Assembly: GCA_035640035.1 (NCBI GenBank)
Contig: DASQWX010000060.1
Location: forward strand, 1-7,938
Direction of reading: 5' to 3'
Length of the DNA: 7,938 nt
DNA from: 13-2-20CM-68-14 sp035640035
Lineage (GTDB): Bacteria > Actinomycetota > Thermoleophilia > Gaiellales > Gaiellaceae
Part shown: positions 5,660 to 7,938 of the stretch, in pieces
Position numbering within the stretch: position 1 is the stretch's first letter
How the letters are laid out: each line of letters begins with the position of its first letter
The notes under the pieces: model-generated
Database searches by the model: none
What the model was told of the DNA's origin: nothing
Seen by the model: the letters and a program-made list of their open reading frames with translations, nothing else
Made by a program: the position numbers and the translations under genes

Positions 5660-7938
5660 ATGCCTAAAACCCTTACGGGCGAGGAGCTCCAGCTCGACGA
5701 CGCGCCCGCGCGCGAGTCCGAGCTCTTCCTCGTCGACGGAAACAACCTCGCGTACCGCGCGTTCTTCGCCCTGCCGGAGGAGCTCGCGACGAGCGAGGGC
5801 TTCTCGACGAACGCCCTACTCGGGTTCACGAATATGCTGTTCAAGCTGCTGGGGGACTACAGGCCGAAGGGCGTCGCTGTCGCCTGGGACACGCGCCCCG
5901 TCCACCGACACGAGCTCCTCGACACCTACAAGATCGAGCGCAAGCCGATGCCGGACCTGCTCGCCGAGCAGTTCCCGTTCTTCCGGCCGATCGTGGAGGC
6001 GTTCGGATACCGCAACCTCGAGTTCGAAGGCTGGGAGGCCGACGACGTGATCGCCACGCTGGCGACGCGAGCGGACGAGGCGGGGATCAAGACGACCGTG
6101 GTCTCGACGGACCGCGATGCCTTCCAGCTCGTCTCCGAGAACGTCGCGCTGATGATGACGCCGCGCGGGGTCTCGGACGTTCACGTCTACACACCCGAGC
6201 GCGTCGAGGCGCGACTCGGGATTCGCCCGGACCAGGTGCCCGACTTCATCGGGCTCAAGGGCGACACCTCGGACAATATCCCCGGAATCCCGGGGATCGG
6301 CGACAAGACCGCCGGGCAGCTGATCGGCCAGTACGGCTCGCTGGAGGAGGTGATCGAGCATGCCGACGAGCTGACGCCCGCGCGTTCGAAGGCGGTCACG
6401 GAGCATGCGGCGCAGGCGCTGGCGGCGAAGGAGCTGGCGACGATGCGGCGCGATCTGGACGTCGACTGCGATCCCTCCGAGCTCGTACTCGCGCCGCCCG
6501 ATCGCTCGCAGCTGAAGGAGATGTTCCGCCGGTTCGAGTTCCGCAATCTCCTCAACCGCGTCGACGAGCTCGACGAGGCCGTGCCGGCGTCGGCTCGGGA
6601 GGTCGAGGGGGTCGCGGTGCCATGGCGAGAGGGTGAGCTCGCAGGGTCCGGCGGCTTCGCCGCCGAGGCGGATCGCGCCGCGCTCGCGACCGAGAACGAG
6701 GTCGTCGTCGGCGCGAGGCGGTCGAAGCTCGAAGGCCAGCTGGTCGCCCACGACGCGAAGGCTCTTCGGGTCGAGGCCGTGGACGACACGATGATCGCGG
6801 CGTACCTGATCGAGCCGAGCCGCGCCTCCTACGAGCTCGACGATCTCGCGGCTGAGTACGGGCTCGAGCTGCTGCCGACTCCGGAGGCCGAGGAGGAGAC
6901 GGCGCGGCTCGTCCGCCACGCCGCTGCGACGCTCCGACTCCGTGAGCCGCTGCTCGAGCGCGTTCGCGAGCGCGGCCACGAGCAGCTCTATCGCCAGATC
7001 GAGCTGCCGCTGACGCCGGTGCTGGTGGCGATGGAGCAGACCGGCGTCAAGATCGACACCTACCGGATGGGGGAGATCACGGCGCGCCTCGCCGACCGGG
7101 TCGAGGAGCTGGAAGCGAAGGCCCAGGAGCTCGCGGACGAGGACTTCATGCTCGGCTCGACGCAGCAGGTGGCGCGGATCCTGTTCGAGAAACTCGGCCT
7201 GACGCCCGGCCGCAAAGGGAAGACGGGCTATTCAACCGATACGCGCGTCCTCCGGACGCTTCGCGGCGAGCACGAGATCGTCGGGGTGATCGAGGAGTGG
7301 CGCGAGTACTCGAAGCTGCTCAACACGTACCTCGGGCCACTGCCGTCGCTGCTGGGCGACGACGGTCGCCTCCACACGACCTTCAACCAGACCGTCGCCG
7401 CGACCGGGCGACTGTCGACGTCGAATCCGAATCTGCAGGCGATTCCGATCAGGACGGAGCTCGGCCGCGAGATCCGGTCTGCGTTCGTGGCCGAGCCGGG
7501 GTGGAAGCTGGTCTCCGCGGACTACTCGCAGATCGAGCTGCGGATCCTGGCGCATGTCTCCGGCGAGCCGAAGCTGCGAGACGCCTTCGCGCGGGGCGAG
7601 GACATCCACCGCGCGACCGCGGCCGAGGTGCTCGGCGTCGACCCCGCCGAGCTGACGACGGCGCAGCGATCGATTGCGAAGATGATCAACTTCGGGATCG
7701 TCTACGGGATCTCGGCGTTCGGGCTCTCGGAGAACCTCGAGATTCCGCGCGAAGAGGCTCAGACGTACATCGACGCCTATCTCGCGCGCTTTCCGCACGT
7801 CCAGGACTTCATCCAGCGAACGATCGAGCGGGCTCGCGAGGACGGCTACACGACCTCGCTGCTGGGGAGGCGCCGGCCGGTGCCTGAGCTGCGGGCGTCG
7901 AACCGGCAGACGCGCTCGCTGGGGGAGCGGCTTGCGGT
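5660..7938 (+). CDS. polA: DNA polymerase I (N-terminal 759 residues; runs off the window)
   Basis: This family A polymerase acts in Okazaki fragment maturation and excision repair. It begins with about 20 non-conserved residues. The 5' nuclease domain (about 22-300) shows FLVDGNNLAYR (Asp26), AWD (Asp77), EADD (126-129), TDRDAFQL (Asp151, Asp153) and GLKGDTSDNIPGIPGIGDKT (198-217). Residues about 315-435 occupy the 3'-5' exonuclease position but are shortened. The ExoI DxE is absent (WREGELA at 322-328), the ExoII region reads LVAHDAKAL without the usual ligand pattern, and no ExoIII YxxxD is seen, so proofreading is probably lost. The polymerase domain has motif A SADYSQIELR (Asp621, Glu626) and motif B RSIAKMINFGIVYG (Arg670, Lys674, Phe678, Tyr682). 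Motif C and the final roughly 130-150 residues lie beyond the window. The frame is open throughout. ATG 5660 is preferred; GTG 5636 would add eight residues. Confidence 0.96.
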   Translation, partial: MPKTLTGEELQLDDAPARESELFLVDGNNLAYRAFFALPEELATSEGFSTNALLGFTNMLFKLLGDYRPKGVAVAWDTRPVHRHELLDTYKIERKPMPDLLAEQFPFFRPIVEAFGYRNLEFEGWEADDVIATLATRADEAGIKTTVVSTDRDAFQLVSENVALMMTPRGVSDVHVYTPERVEARLGIRPDQVPDFIGLKGDTSDNIPGIPGIGDKTAGQLIGQYGSLEEVIEHADELTPARSKAVTEHAAQALAAKELATMRRDLDVDCDPSELVLAPPDRSQLKEMFRRFEFRNLLNRVDELDEAVPASAREVEGVAVPWREGELAGSGGFAAEADRAALATENEVVVGARRSKLEGQLVAHDAKALRVEAVDDTMIAAYLIEPSRASYELDDLAAEYGLELLPTPEAEEETARLVRHAAATLRLREPLLERVRERGHEQLYRQIELPLTPVLVAMEQTGVKIDTYRMGEITARLADRVEELEAKAQELADEDFMLGSTQQVARILFEKLGLTPGRKGKTGYSTDTRVLRTLRGEHEIVGVIEEWREYSKLLNTYLGPLPSLLGDDGRLHTTFNQTVAATGRLSTSNPNLQAIPIRTELGREIRSAFVAEPGWKLVSADYSQIELRILAHVSGEPKLRDAFARGEDIHRATAAEVLGVDPAELTTAQRSIAKMINFGIVYGISAFGLSENLEIPREEAQTYIDAYLARFPHVQDFIQRTIERAREDGYTTSLLGRRRPVPELRASNRQTRSLGERLA

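Noticed and set aside
5816..6979. Minus-strand frame of 387 codons inside polA
   Set aside because: It lies fully antisense to conserved polA domains and its translation is low-complexity and charged, so it is a shadow.

Overview
This is a GC-rich, densely coded chromosomal segment with no RNA gene, CRISPR array, insertion sequence or integration signal. GC-rich third codon positions, an 'AAGCGG' lipobox, GTG start usage, candidate leaderless promoters, and a DNA polymerase I with a decayed proofreading domain suggest an actinobacterium. It may be a deep-branching class such as Thermoleophilia. The class is an inference from general resemblance, not something the sequence proves.

Positions 2-3111 (+ strand) are nutrient uptake. 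The window opens inside the last gene of a branched-chain amino acid (Liv/HAAT) ABC transporter, the LivF-type ATPase. After 75 bases comes a complete second importer of the polar amino acid (PAAT) type in the usual order: substrate-binding lipoprotein, inner-membrane permease, ATPase. The lipoprotein captures the ligand outside the membrane, the permease carries it across, and the GlnQ-like ATPase powers the step. Spacing is tight (22 nt, then an 8-nt overlap), so these three genes are almost certainly one operon.

Positions 3108-5563 (- strand) hold a two-gene operon facing the transporter. A tandem-GNAT acetyltransferase-like protein is followed, through a 4-nt GTGA stop/start overlap, by a LarA-fold (lactate racemase/DUF2088) protein. 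The LarA-like protein lacks nearly all of the nickel-pincer and catalytic residues. Its stop codon and that of the ATPase gene overlap on the palindrome CTAG, leaving no space between the convergent operons.

Positions 5564-5659 are a 96-nt divergent intergenic region with a perfect 7-bp inverted repeat and a TANNNT -10-like hexamer in front of each start codon. Each hexamer sits at a distance that suggests leaderless or nearly leaderless transcription.

Positions 5660-7938 (+ strand) are the first 759 codons of polA, open to the end of the window. The 5' nuclease domain and polymerase motifs A and B are intact. The 3'-5' exonuclease region is shortened and has lost its metal ligands.

No clearly new defence, mobile or biosynthetic system is visible. 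The least ordinary item is the GNAT / degenerate LarA-like pair.
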